Shown here one piece after another: positions 45,601 to 54,861 of a DNA stretch of 64,000 nucleotides. The translations under genes were made by a program, and so were the position numbers. How positions within the stretch are numbered: the first letter of the stretch is position 1; every line of letters starts with the position of its first letter. This DNA comes from Acidaminococcus intestini DSM 21505 (GTDB lineage Bacteria > Bacillota > Negativicutes > Acidaminococcales > Acidaminococcaceae). Where the stretch lies: the NCBI RefSeq assembly GCF_000425045.1, contig NZ_AULA01000001.1, forward strand, positions 1 to 64,000, read 5' to 3'. The notes beneath the pieces are model-generated. The model was given only the letters and a program-made list of their open reading frames with translations. It ran no database searches and was not told the origin of the DNA.

Positions 45601-45973
45601 CCGTGACAAAGATGATGGCGGCTTCTTTTTTGAGAATCATCTCAAGGGCAGCTGCCCGTTCTGCCATGACCTCTTCATTGCGTGTATCGATTTCACCATG
45701 GATGAGTCCAAGCGGATAAAGTTCACGCATGGCCTGATCCGGATAGAACGGGGTCAGTTCACGGCGCAAAAGACGCACGTCTTCCCTTCGAGGGGTCAGG
45801 ATGATCAACGGATCCGAGGCCTTACCAAAGGTTTGAAGAGCGCACAAAAAGCCGGCTTTGATGGATCCTGACAGGCCGGTCACTGTCAAAGGGCCTGAGG
45901 CCTTTTGCCAAGCTTGGATTCCTTCTTTTGTTGTCTTTTCCCGCCCTAATAGGCGGATCAATTCATTCATCAT
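42692..45973 (-). CDS. mfd: transcription-repair coupling factor
   Basis: About 1093 aa from an ATG at 45973 (45970 is equally possible). The order of parts is that of Mfd: a UvrB-like N-terminal region (about 30-330), an RNA-polymerase-interacting CarD-like domain ([20 protein letters not shown]), a RecG-like translocase with [38 protein letters not shown] and QMRGRVGRS, and the TRCF C-terminal domain. It removes stalled RNA polymerase from lesions and recruits UvrA. It starts the conserved mfd-spoVB-mazG series. Confidence 0.95.
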   Translation of the reverse strand: MMNELIRLLGREKTTKEGIQAWQKASGPLTVTGLSGSIKAGFLCALQTFGKASDPLIILTPRREDVRLLRRELTPFYPDQAMRELYPLGLIHGEIDTRNEEVMAERAAALEMILKKEAAIIFVTAEAAIQKLPRPDGLLRDSITLTHGDEKNRDKLIERLVKEGYERTDQVETLGQFSVRGDILDIFPINAKDPVRIEWFDETIDAIRRFSLEDQRSIGGLTKVDIMPIASGEKEAESSLLDYVSPDQLLVLDEASAFFEEAKKSYLDNREFKDQLFSEKELLERSQKSHLLVVSALSQPLYQAYPRLAIKVRAAAPYNRSWDLLIKDLKGWIKEGIHPLIMMGTRDKAFGTAQHLQNEGLPMTFVQKGSLIPEKGGAVFEGGLSHGFHFWDENWLLLTEADIFGSRKERRQKKKIRGAGPALTYFTDIKAGDYVVHDTQGIGRYLGVETIVIDGIHRDYLKLQYAQGDKLHVPVEQVGLLHKYIGSEGTPPRLSRMGRSDWQKAKKKAQKAITILASELLRLYAQRKITPGHAFAPDTPWQKEFEDRFPFEETPDQLKAIQEIKADMEKPVPMERLLCGDVGYGKTEVAIRAAFKAVMDGKQVAVMAPTTVLAQQHLITFQNRMDAFGVRIEMLSRFRSRKEQKDTLDKLAKGDLDIVIGTHRLIQPDVHFKDLGLLIIDEEQRFGVAQKEKIKQWSSGIDVLTLSATPIPRTLHLALVKGRDMSVIESPPEDRLPVETYVAEYDDGMVKEAIEREIRRGGRIYYVHNRIEALDRIAHRLREMIPGLSIGVAHGRMTEDELEEVMVGFYQGDYDVLLSTTIIENGLDVPLANTIIIDGAENFGLSQLYQMRGRVGRSSRLAYAYFLYKKDKALSEVSQKRLQAIRDFTELGAGFKIAMRDLEIRGAGNLLGAEQHGQIAGVGFALYCRLLEDTIKALQEGKSPEEVLHDPTINMKLDAYIPDDFIDNPRYKLEIYRRLGSMKYEEREDFMDEIIDRFGTPPKELVTLWRVAAIRALCRDLVVDAVTARPGSLTIRFNPHSKANPDVIRDLVKEYVPRLTFSLNPVPQLVLRTTGPVSDALTFLEKNLPRLLN

Positions 45974-46007
45974 GTTTGCTATCCATTTCCTACACAAAAC
46001 AAGGAAT

Positions 46008-46064
46008 CAAAACAAAGCGGGGCCGCACCGCATGACAGGGTCATGAGATGCCGCTCCCGCTTCT
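46008..46064 (-). terminator. terminator after glpX
   Basis: AAGCGGG (46056-46062 complement) pairs with CCCGCTT around an inner ATGAC-CCT-GTCAT stem, followed by TGTTTTG on the minus strand. Confidence 0.55.
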
Positions 46065-46079
46065 GGATTTCCTATAAGA

Positions 46080-47042
46080 TTACAGTTTGATATTGATGTT
46101 GCTGCGATCAAAGGTGTGGACAGCATCAACGAAACGGACCGTGCCCGTTGCATAGCGCATGGAAATCGTATGGGTACGAGCGCCGTTTCCGAAGAAGTTG
46201 ACGCCGTGGAGCAGATCACAGTTCGTGATTCCTGAAGCGGTGAACATAACGTCATCACCCTTTACCAGATCATCAATGGTGAGGATTTGCTTCACATCGG
46301 AAATGCCCATCTTATGGCAGCGTTCTTCCTGTTCTTCATTTTCCGGGCAGAGGCGGGCCTGCATATCGCCACCCAAGCATTTGAGTCCAGCTGCAGCAAG
46401 AACACCTTCCGGGGCACCGCCGCGACCGATGTACATATGGATACCGGTTCCTTCGATTCCTGCATTGATAATTGGATCGACGTCCCCATCGCTGATAAGA
46501 CGGATCCGAGCGCCAGCTGCCCTCACTTCTTCAATGATCTTGCGATGACGTGGACGGTCAAGGGCAACAACCGTAAGGTCACCGACTCCGCGATTCAGGG
46601 CCTTGGCAACCCGTTCGAGGTTAGCGGAAACGGGATCATCGATGTTGATGCAGCCTTTGGCACGGGGACCGACAGCAATCTTGTCCATGTACATATCAGG
46701 CGCATGGAGCAGGCATCCTTTCGGAGCAATCGCAATAACGGCAATGGCACCGGGCTGTCCTTTAGCAACAAGGTTCGTGCCTTCAACAGGGTCGACAGCG
46801 ATATCCACTTCAGGGCCGCCGGCACCGACATGTTCCCCAATGTAGAGCATCGGAGCCTCGTCCATTTCGCCTTCGCCGATGACGACGGTCCCACTGATGT
46901 TTACCGTATCAAACATCTTGCGCATAGCATCGACGGCCAGTTGGTCAATGCCGTTTTTATCCCCACGGCCAACGCCTCTGGCGCTCGCAATGGCTGCAGC
47001 TTCCGTTACGCGTACAAATTCCATGGATAATTCTCTGTTCAT
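46080..47042 (-). CDS. glpX: class II fructose-1,6-bisphosphatase
   Basis: About 320 aa from the ATG at 47042 (7 nt after GGAGG); the adjacent ATG at 47045 is possible. It has GEGEMDEAPMLYIGE, VDPVEGTNLVAKG (metal and phosphate site), LDRPRHRKII, IGRGGAPEGVLAAA and the end segment. It removes the 1-phosphate in gluconeogenesis. It follows pyrG at about 155 nt; in Bacillus glpX also lies some genes downstream of pyrG. Confidence 0.94.
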   Translation of the reverse strand: MNRELSMEFVRVTEAAAIASARGVGRGDKNGIDQLAVDAMRKMFDTVNISGTVVIGEGEMDEAPMLYIGEHVGAGGPEVDIAVDPVEGTNLVAKGQPGAIAVIAIAPKGCLLHAPDMYMDKIAVGPRAKGCINIDDPVSANLERVAKALNRGVGDLTVVALDRPRHRKIIEEVRAAGARIRLISDGDVDPIINAGIEGTGIHMYIGRGGAPEGVLAAAGLKCLGGDMQARLCPENEEQEERCHKMGISDVKQILTIDDLVKGDDVMFTASGITNCDLLHGVNFFGNGARTHTISMRYATGTVRFVDAVHTFDRSNINIKL

Positions 47043-47125
47043 CATTACGCCTCCATTATCTTGTTGGGCTGGATTTTCTAACATCTGCCAGCCGTCTCCC
47101 TCCTTATGAGGGAACCTGCTTCATG

Positions 47126-47194
47126 GGGTGCAGCCTGCCGCATCCCCTCTTATCACAACAGGAGGGCAGGAAAGGATTTTCCTGCTTCTGTCAT
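47126..47194 (-). terminator. two hairpins between pyrG and glpX
   Basis: GCAGGAAA / TTTCCTGC (47175-47194) and GGGGATGC / GCACCCC-type (about 47126-47152) lie between pyrG and glpX. Neither has a good U-tract, so partial attenuation or mRNA-processing sites are more likely than a full stop. Confidence 0.4.
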
Positions 47195-47198
47195 AAAC

Positions 47199-48830
<1,632 letters not shown>

Positions 48831-48854
48831 TTATCTGTTGTTGCTATAGAAAAA

Positions 48855-50513
48855 TTACATATGGTCCGGTGCGGAAACACCGAGAATCATCAAACCATGG
48901 CGCAGCGTATGGCGCGTGGCCATAATAAGGGCCAAACGAGCCTGCTGAAGTTTTGGATCGACGCCCAGCACGCGGCACTGATTATAAAACGAATGGAAAA
49001 TACCGGCAAGTTCATAGACGTAATGGGCAATCTTATGGGGTGCCCGTTCAGCCGCTGCCGTTTCCACCAAATCCTCATAGTCACCCAGTTTCTTGATGAG
49101 GTCGATTTCCACTGGTTCCCCAAGAACTGACAGGTCACAGTGAGGATCGAGGGCAATGTGTTCCTCTTCCATCTGCTTCAAGATGCTGCAGATACGGGCA
49201 TGGGCATACTGTACATAGTACACCGGGTTATCATTGGAATGTTCCGTTGCCAAAGTCAGGTCAAAGTCAAGCTGACTGTCCATGCTGCGCATGATGAAGA
49301 AATAGCGTGCAGCATCCGTTCCGACTTCTTCAATAAGCTCATTGAGTGTGACGGCCTTGCCCGTCCGCTTGCTCATCTTGACCAGTTCGCCATTGCGATA
49401 GAGGCTGACCATTTGAAGGATGAGAATCTCCAAATGGCTTGGATCGTACCCCAAGGCTTCCATGGCCGCTTTCACGCGGGTGATATAGCCGTGATGATCG
49501 GCTCCCCATAAGTTGATGATACGGTCAAACCCCCGCTGAAATTTATTTTGATGATAGGCAATATCGGCGGCAAAATAGGTCGACACCCCGTTGTCACGAA
49601 TGACAACACGATCCTTATCATCCCCGAACTTAGTGGAACGGAACCAGAGGGCACCGCCTTTTTCGTAGACGTAGTCCTTTTTCTGGAGGGTATCCACGGC
49701 TTCCTTGATCTTACCCGCGTCGTGAAGGCTCTGTTCGCTGAACCACACATCAAACTTGCAGTTAAAGGCCTCCAGATCTTCCCGCAAGGCTGCAAGCTTT
49801 TCATCCTTGGCAAGAGTCTGGAAAGCGGAAAGACGCTCTGTTTCTTCCATATGAAGGAACTTATCGCCATATTTTTCTTTGATGCGCCGGGCTGTGACGA
49901 TGATATCTTCTCCATGGTAGCCATTTTCCGGGAAAGACACTTCTTTTCCAAAAAGCTCCAAGTAGCGAGCATTGACGGAAAGGGCCAGGTTATGCATCTG
50001 GTTGCCTGCGTCATTGATTAAGTATTCCCTCGTCACATCGTAACCGGCAGCAAGCATAAGGTTAGCCAGGCTCGACCCAACAGCGGCCCCACGGCCATGC
50101 CCCACATGAAGGGGGCCCGTCGGGTTAGCACTCACAAATTCGATTTGGATCTTTTCACCAGCCTTTTTGGGAAGGTTCCCATAGCTCTCCCCTTTTTCAA
50201 GGATCCTTGCGAGCCCTTCATAGAGCCAGTCTGATTTCAAATAGAAATTGAGGAAGCCCGGACCGGCCACTTCCATCTTTTCGACGGCACTGCAGTCCAG
50301 GTATTTTACGACAGCGTCAGCAATCACGCGGGGCGGGCAATGAAAATTGCGGGCTGCCTGAAGGGCAAAATTTGTTGCAAAATCGCCAAAAGCTTTTTGG
50401 GGCGGTACCGTAAAGACCAGGGGAACCATTTTCCCTTCTTTCAAGGTGCCGGCCTGGATGGCCTTTTGGACCGCTTCGCTGACGGCCTCAGTGAGTACTT
50501 TCTTGATGTCCAC
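48855..50513 (-). CDS. argS: arginyl-tRNA synthetase
   Basis: 552 aa from a GTG at 50513, 9 nt after GAGGAGG; the frame extends 24 codons upstream into the DUF1934 gene. Class I synthetase with ANPTGPLHVGHGRG (HIGH motif), KMSKRTGKAVT (KMSKS loop), the N-terminal Add-1 domain and the C-terminal anticodon-binding domain ending YNQCRVLG...ILGVSAPDHM. The start overlaps the upstream gene by 26 nt, so the two are coupled. Confidence 0.96.
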   Translation of the reverse strand: MDIKKVLTEAVSEAVQKAIQAGTLKEGKMVPLVFTVPPQKAFGDFATNFALQAARNFHCPPRVIADAVVKYLDCSAVEKMEVAGPGFLNFYLKSDWLYEGLARILEKGESYGNLPKKAGEKIQIEFVSANPTGPLHVGHGRGAAVGSSLANLMLAAGYDVTREYLINDAGNQMHNLALSVNARYLELFGKEVSFPENGYHGEDIIVTARRIKEKYGDKFLHMEETERLSAFQTLAKDEKLAALREDLEAFNCKFDVWFSEQSLHDAGKIKEAVDTLQKKDYVYEKGGALWFRSTKFGDDKDRVVIRDNGVSTYFAADIAYHQNKFQRGFDRIINLWGADHHGYITRVKAAMEALGYDPSHLEILILQMVSLYRNGELVKMSKRTGKAVTLNELIEEVGTDAARYFFIMRSMDSQLDFDLTLATEHSNDNPVYYVQYAHARICSILKQMEEEHIALDPHCDLSVLGEPVEIDLIKKLGDYEDLVETAAAERAPHKIAHYVYELAGIFHSFYNQCRVLGVDPKLQQARLALIMATRHTLRHGLMILGVSAPDHM

Positions 50514-50931
50514 TCTTATGTTCCTCCTCAACAACAATCGATAGCCGAAGGGATCCATTCGGCTGGCGGTCGATTTCCATATCATATTCCAAGGTCAGGT
50601 CCCATCGTCCCTCTCCCCGCTTCATTTCCAACTGACGGGTGAAGACGCACATGGGCAGGGAAAAATACGGTGTCCGATATTGAAACAGCGTATTGCGGCC
50701 TCGTTCATAATGCTGTCTGTGCTCAAAACGGCCATGGCGAATGATAGTCAGCGCCTGTTCTGACCATTTCAAGGTCGTTGTCGTTTTATCCATGCCCGTC
50801 AGCTTGCTTTCTTCATAACGGACATAGGTCACGCCGCCCTTTTCGGTCATCTTCCCGAAGGCAATGAACGTGGACGGCCCTTCTGGATCATTTTTGTTCC
50901 AGCTGACAATCGTCACCTTGACAGGAACCAT
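50488..50931 (-). CDS. DUF1934 (YwiB-like) beta-barrel protein
   Basis: 147 aa. The family is known from ywiB, which precedes argS in Bacillus as here. It is predicted to be a small calycin-like barrel: VKVTIVSWNKNDPEGP, GGVTYVRYEESKLTGMDKTTTTLK, RNTLFQYRTPYFSLPMCV and WDLTLEYDMEIDRQPNGSLRLSIVV are the conserved strands. Function unknown. The ATG at 50931 follows GAGGAGG by 4 nt. It is the first coding gene after the structured leader at 50940-51172. Confidence 0.8.
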   Translation of the reverse strand: MVPVKVTIVSWNKNDPEGPSTFIAFGKMTEKGGVTYVRYEESKLTGMDKTTTTLKWSEQALTIIRHGRFEHRQHYERGRNTLFQYRTPYFSLPMCVFTRQLEMKRGEGRWDLTLEYDMEIDRQPNGSLRLSIVVEEEHKSGHQESTH

Positions 50932-50939
50932 GATGCCTC

Positions 50940-51172
50940 CTCTTTCCTACAAACAAAGTAGAGGGATTGCTCCCTTGTGCCGGTGCTGGGTCCAGCGCTA
51001 GCAAGAGCAAGCCCTCAAAAAACTCCATATATGACTGCGTGTTCCCATAGGTGGGAAGGGATTCCTGACTGCGAGGGGTACCCTGTTCCAGCTTGTTACG
51101 GGCGGCTTGTCCGTACAGGAACGGATGAGCTACTATCCTGCCGGTCCTAGCCAACCCAAAAATCACAAATAT
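50940..51172 (-). ncRNA. structured leader or small RNA upstream of DUF1934-argS-pyrG, unassigned
   Basis: About 230 nt of GC-rich, strongly foldable sequence between the promoter at 51178-51206 and the DUF1934 start. Visible elements on the minus strand: GGAT-8nt-ATCC, TCCGT-6nt-ACGGA, TTCCCA-CCTA-TGGGAA and a long final hairpin in which GAGGGcTTGCTC pairs with GAGCAaTCCCTC around GCTGG-AC-CCAGC. The 9-mer CGCAGTCA occurs twice, flanking the third hairpin. I could not match it to T-box, SRP, RNase P, tmRNA or common riboswitch signatures; a 6S-like RNA or an unrecognised attenuator is possible. Confidence 0.4.
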
Positions 51173-51177
51173 ATGAC

Positions 51178-51206
51178 ATTATAATATAAATAGGGCCGAG
51201 AAACAA
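51178..51206 (-). promoter_or_regulatory. promoter of the structured RNA / DUF1934-argS-pyrG unit
   Basis: TTGTTT (51201-51206), 17 nt, perfect TATAAT (51178-51183) on the minus strand. Transcription would start near 51171, giving a leader of about 240 nt. Confidence 0.6.
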
Positions 51207-51379
51207 GGGGGCCCCTCCCGTTTTTTTGGTCAGTCAAAAAAGCGGATTGCTTTAATGCTGTGACGCAGTGATGCAAAAACTGCCATCTCTTGTATTTGGC
51301 CTGGGACTGATTGCCACATTGCGGTAAATGTGTTGCTGCAGACGCGTTTCTTCCTCACGTTTTTTTAGAATCATGCATA
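51207..51379. other. intergenic spacer, no gene seen
   Basis: About 170 bases between the putP terminator and the argS-unit promoter. A G-run/C-run followed by seven T on the plus strand (51206-51228, GGGGGCCCCTCCCG) looks like a terminator for plus-strand transcripts, but no plus-strand gene is visible. Nothing else recognised. Confidence 0.4.
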
Positions 51380-51424
51380 AAAAAAGACTGCGAAAAATGA
51401 ATCGCTCATTTTTCACAGTCTATC
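51374..51424 (-). terminator. terminator after the putP-like gene
   Basis: The 15-bp stem GACTGTGAAAAATGA / TCATTTTTCGCAGTC with a 5-nt loop is followed by seven U on the minus strand, immediately past the stop at 51428. Confidence 0.9.
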
Positions 51425-51427
51425 GTG

Positions 51428-52918
51428 TCAAGCTTCATTTTGAAGGGTCCTTACCGCTTCATCGTAATGATCAGTCATTTCCTTGGGCGGTTCCCGGTCA
51501 AGAAGGCTCACCACAACAATGGCAGCAAGGGAAAGAATGAAACCAGGGATGATTTCATAAAGGCCCGTGGAGGCAAAGAAATTTTTCCAGATAAGGACGG
51601 TCGACCCGCCGACAATAATTCCTGCCAGGGCACCCTTTGTTGTCATACGGCGCCAGTAAAGGGAAAGAATGACCAGCGGTCCAAAGGCAGAACCAAAGCC
51701 GGCCCAGGCATAGGACACAATGGTGAGAATCATGCTGTTTGGATCCAGGGCAAGGATCAGGGACAGGACGGAGACAACAACAATCATAATACGGCTTACC
51801 ATGACAAGTTCCTTCGCCGTAGCCTTCTTATGGATGAGAATCTTATAGAAATCCGTCGTAAAGCTTGAGGCGGCAACAAGGAGCTGACTATCCGAAGTGC
51901 TCATGATAGCGCCCAGGATACCCGACGTGATGATTCCCGCAATAAAGGGATGGAAATAACGGCCGCTCATGTGCATAAATACCGTTTCAGCCGCACTGCC
52001 CTTGAGGCTGTCCCCCAGTTCGACGCGGCCTGTGAGACCTACGAGGACAGCCATAGCAAGGGAAACGACGACCCAGGTCACGGCGATGTGGGTGGCCTGT
52101 TTGATGTTCTTGGAAGAACGGATGGCCATGAAACGGACCAGGATATGGGGCTGTCCAAAGTAGCCCAAGCCCCAGCCCACAAGGGAAACGATGGCCGTCA
52201 AACTGAGTACACTGCCATCGGCCCCTTCAATCATGCTAAAGTAGTTTGAACTGATGGCATTAAGGCGGGTTATGGTAGGCCCCACGCCGCCAATGTAATA
52301 CATAGCTGTTACAGGCACGATTAGAATGGAAAAGAACATGAGAAAGCCTTGGAACAGGTCCGTCCAGCAGACGGCCGCAAAACCTCCCATCAAGGTGTAA
52401 AAGACCACGATGCCGGCCGTCAAAAACAGCGCTGTGTGATAATCCATTCCAAAGGCCGTGTTAAAGAGTTTGCCGCCAGCAACAAAGCTTGACGAAGTGT
52501 AGATCAAAAAGAAGATGAAAATGAAGAAGGCTGACGCAATACGCAGGCTCTTTTTGGTATCCATGAAACGGTTGTCAAAATACTCCGGAAGCGTAATGGA
52601 GTTATTCATGACCTGGGTAAAGACACGCAGCCGCCTTGCTGTCACGGCCCAATTGGCCCAAGTGCCTAAGATGAGACCAATGGCAATCCAAAAAGCAGAA
52701 ATGCCCGCCATATAGGCATAGCCAGGCAGTCCCATGAGCATCCAGCCGCTCATATCCGAGGCTTCCGCACTCATGGAGGTAACCCAAGGGCCCAGGGCCC
52801 GTCCGCCTAAGGCGTAGCCTTCCATATCCTCATCTTTTTTAAATGTTACAAGCCCAATGGTCACAAGAATGGCAAAATAAAGGACCAGGGCAATCAAGAT
52901 GTACCAGTTGATCTGCAC
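51428..52918 (-). CDS. putP: sodium:proline symporter (SSS family, PutP-like)
   Basis: 496 aa from a GTG at 52918, 7 nt after GGAAG; the ATG at 52951 falls inside the -10 box and earlier codons lie upstream of the promoter. About 13 membrane helices. Family motifs: YALGGRALGPWVTSMSAEASDMSGWMLMGLPG, ITLPEYFDNRF, GGFAAVCWTDLFQGFLM, GWGLGYFGQPHILVRFMAI and the sodium-site region STSDSQLLVAASSFTTDFYK. It couples sodium entry to proline uptake. Monocistronic, with promoter and terminator visible. Confidence 0.92.
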   Translation of the reverse strand: MQINWYILIALVLYFAILVTIGLVTFKKDEDMEGYALGGRALGPWVTSMSAEASDMSGWMLMGLPGYAYMAGISAFWIAIGLILGTWANWAVTARRLRVFTQVMNNSITLPEYFDNRFMDTKKSLRIASAFFIFIFFLIYTSSSFVAGGKLFNTAFGMDYHTALFLTAGIVVFYTLMGGFAAVCWTDLFQGFLMFFSILIVPVTAMYYIGGVGPTITRLNAISSNYFSMIEGADGSVLSLTAIVSLVGWGLGYFGQPHILVRFMAIRSSKNIKQATHIAVTWVVVSLAMAVLVGLTGRVELGDSLKGSAAETVFMHMSGRYFHPFIAGIITSGILGAIMSTSDSQLLVAASSFTTDFYKILIHKKATAKELVMVSRIMIVVVSVLSLILALDPNSMILTIVSYAWAGFGSAFGPLVILSLYWRRMTTKGALAGIIVGGSTVLIWKNFFASTGLYEIIPGFILSLAAIVVVSLLDREPPKEMTDHYDEAVRTLQNEA

Positions 52919-52949
52919 AGCGCCACTTCCTTCCGAGATTATGTTCACC

Positions 52950-52979
52950 ATTATATAATAAAGGGCGAACTTCATGCAA
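52950..52979 (-). promoter_or_regulatory. putP promoter
   Basis: TTGCAT (52974-52979), 18 nt, perfect TATAAT (52950-52955) on the minus strand. Transcription would start near 52943, giving a leader of about 25 nt and supporting the GTG start at 52918. Confidence 0.65.
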
Positions 52980-53068
52980 ACGGATTTTACAGTCCAAACG
53001 GCTGATTCATAAAGAAGAAGACACCGCCCTATGGGCTCACAAGGTCCCTTGCAGGAAGCCGGAAAAAG

Positions 53069-53110
53069 AAAAAGGGAACAACAGGGCAAACCCCTCTTGT
53101 TCCCTTTTTC
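53069..53110 (-). terminator. terminator after the GerMN lipoprotein gene
   Basis: The 13-bp stem AAAAAGGGAACAA / TTGTTCCCTTTTT with a 15-nt loop has a U-rich 3' side on the minus strand. Confidence 0.8.
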
Positions 53111-53122
53111 ACTTCTATACTT

Positions 53123-53668
53123 TCACTTTTTTACAAGGAAAGATTCTTCCCGCGACAGGGGATCAGAAAGGTCCATCTGACCGAGGACCTCGACCGGTTT
53201 GCCGTCCACGAGAAATTTGACTTTTTTTACGTCCTTGAATTCCGTCAAGGTATTGACAACGGCGTAGACCATCATGGTGTTGTCATAGTCATTGTGCCGC
53301 CTTGATAGGAAGACATCATTGAAATCGACGGAAGCAATCCCATCCTTAACGGTAACATCCTTGACGCTCAGTCCCTTTGGAAATGTAGTTTCTTCCTTGG
53401 GGGCTTTTTCAACAAGCCGTTTCAAAACGACAAGATAGGGATTTTTCTCATGGGCCCCGATTTCAACTTCAACGGCCTTGAGCTTTTCCGTGCCCTTGCC
53501 ATCAGCGCGGTAGATGACCCGTTTGACCGTCTGGGTCTTCTGCTCCTGCGTAACGGCCGTATTTTGAGACGCGGAAGGTTGGGTTCCTGGTCCTTCACAG
53601 CCGCTTAAAAGGCTGGTTGCAAGAACGAGGGAAAGAGCAGCAGTCAGTGCAGCAATGCGATGTTTCAT
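53123..53668 (-). CDS. GerMN-domain lipoprotein
   Basis: 181 aa from the ATG at 53668, 9 nt after GGAGG. The signal peptide ends in the lipobox LLSGCE. The mature part is a GerMN domain (about 45-170) with VIYRADGKGTEKLKAVEVEI, PKGLSVKDVTVKDGIASVDFNDVF and VVNTLTEFKDVKKVKFLVDGKPVE. The domain is named from spore germination protein GerM but also occurs in non-sporulating bacteria. The gene begins beside the amidase stop, so a peptidoglycan-related role in the periplasm is likely. Confidence 0.85.
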   Translation of the reverse strand: MKHRIAALTAALSLVLATSLLSGCEGPGTQPSASQNTAVTQEQKTQTVKRVIYRADGKGTEKLKAVEVEIGAHEKNPYLVVLKRLVEKAPKEETTFPKGLSVKDVTVKDGIASVDFNDVFLSRRHNDYDNTMMVYAVVNTLTEFKDVKKVKFLVDGKPVEVLGQMDLSDPLSREESFLVKK

Positions 53669-53673
53669 CTTCC

Positions 53674-54768
53674 TCAACCTCCCCGATGCTGATTATAGAA
53701 ATCTTCGATCCCATCGGCAATGGCCTTGGCGATCTTCTTTTGGAACCAGCTGTTATTGAGCAGCTTTTCTTCCCGTTTGTTGGTCAAAAAGAGCATTTCG
53801 ACCAGGGCCCCTGGCATGGTGCTGCGCTTATTGACGTAGAAATTGGCGTAGCGCACACCGAGATCTTCGAGGTCTCCCGTCTTTAGCAGCTCATCTTGGA
53901 TGCATTGGGCAACCTGGATATCATATTTGGTCTTCGGATGATAGTAAGTGGAATAGCCGCCGACACTGGTATTGACACTGGCGTTGATATGGAGGGAAAT
54001 GAACAGGTCAGATTTATTTTCCTCTGCCACATCGACACGGGCCTGCAGTTCCTGTACGTCCGTTGCATCAGGTCCATAGACATCAACGTCGGTCGTACGC
54101 GTCATATAGACGATGGCTCCTTTGTCTTCAAGGTACGCTTTCACCATCTTTGAAATGGGAAGGGTAATATTCTTTTCGTAGACACCCGTCACAAGACCAT
54201 GGGTACCCGGATCCGTACCGCCATGTCCAGGATCCAAGGTAATGCGTTTGCCTTCAATCCCGCCCACAACGGAATAACCAGATCCCTGCGTACTTGGGCG
54301 CCAGGGCTTCTTTTCCAAGGACGAAGATTTCTTTTTCGTGTCAAAGGTCTTACGGCTCGGACCGGCAATGACGTCGATGACGGAGCGGGTCGGCCGCTTG
54401 TTGACAGAATCGCGCTTTAGATTGAAGGTCTTGTAATCCCCTTTATCCAGTTTCCGTTTCATATGGATCCGAACCAAGGTCTCCGACCCTTTAGGTTCAA
54501 GGACAACCTTACTGACATAGGGCGCATTCTTGGGGACATAGGAACGGGACACGCTTGAATTGAGCCGTGCGCCGACCGTAACCTGCAGTTCCTTTTCAAT
54601 GAATTCGGAACGCATGCGGGCAGGCGTTGTTGTTTCAAGGACCACGCGGAGCTGGCGGTCAGGACTGACACCATAGGCAACTTTTGTAATTCTTGGGGCT
54701 GCGTGCACTACCGTGGCACCAACAAGAGCCAGAAGGGCGCAGCTCATGAGCAGGATTTTTTTTAACAC
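53674..54768 (-). CDS. N-acetylmuramoyl-L-alanine amidase with AMIN domain
   Basis: 364 aa from a GTG at 54768, 7 nt after GGGAGG. Signal peptide (about 1-24), N-terminal AMIN domain (about 25-140, septal or peptidoglycan targeting), a Ser/Lys linker, then an amidase_3 catalytic domain: ITLDPGHGGTDPGTHG (zinc His), ISLHINAS (zinc His) and VEMLFLTN (zinc-site/catalytic Glu). It cleaves the stem peptide from MurNAc, as AmiC does during daughter-cell separation. The stop overlaps the ribosome-binding region of the GerMN gene. Confidence 0.92.
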   Translation of the reverse strand: MLKKILLMSCALLALVGATVVHAAPRITKVAYGVSPDRQLRVVLETTTPARMRSEFIEKELQVTVGARLNSSVSRSYVPKNAPYVSKVVLEPKGSETLVRIHMKRKLDKGDYKTFNLKRDSVNKRPTRSVIDVIAGPSRKTFDTKKKSSSLEKKPWRPSTQGSGYSVVGGIEGKRITLDPGHGGTDPGTHGLVTGVYEKNITLPISKMVKAYLEDKGAIVYMTRTTDVDVYGPDATDVQELQARVDVAEENKSDLFISLHINASVNTSVGGYSTYYHPKTKYDIQVAQCIQDELLKTGDLEDLGVRYANFYVNKRSTMPGALVEMLFLTNKREEKLLNNSWFQKKIAKAIADGIEDFYNQHRGG

Positions 54769-54861
54769 GATGGGACCTCCCTTTATACCCGTCGATTTTA
54801 CCACGATATGCCTTCCCTTGCAAATCAAAGAAGACAAGCCGCGCCATTTTAAACAATCGGT

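Noticed and set aside
50940-51172. T-box leader for argS
   Set aside because: AGGGTACCCCTCGC only loosely resembles the 14-nt T-box AGGGTGGNACCGCG, and no clear terminator/antiterminator pair follows.
50940-51172. SRP RNA, RNase P RNA or tmRNA
   Set aside because: The GGAAGCAGC-type SRP loop, GAGGAAAGTCC of RNase P and tmRNA ends are missing.
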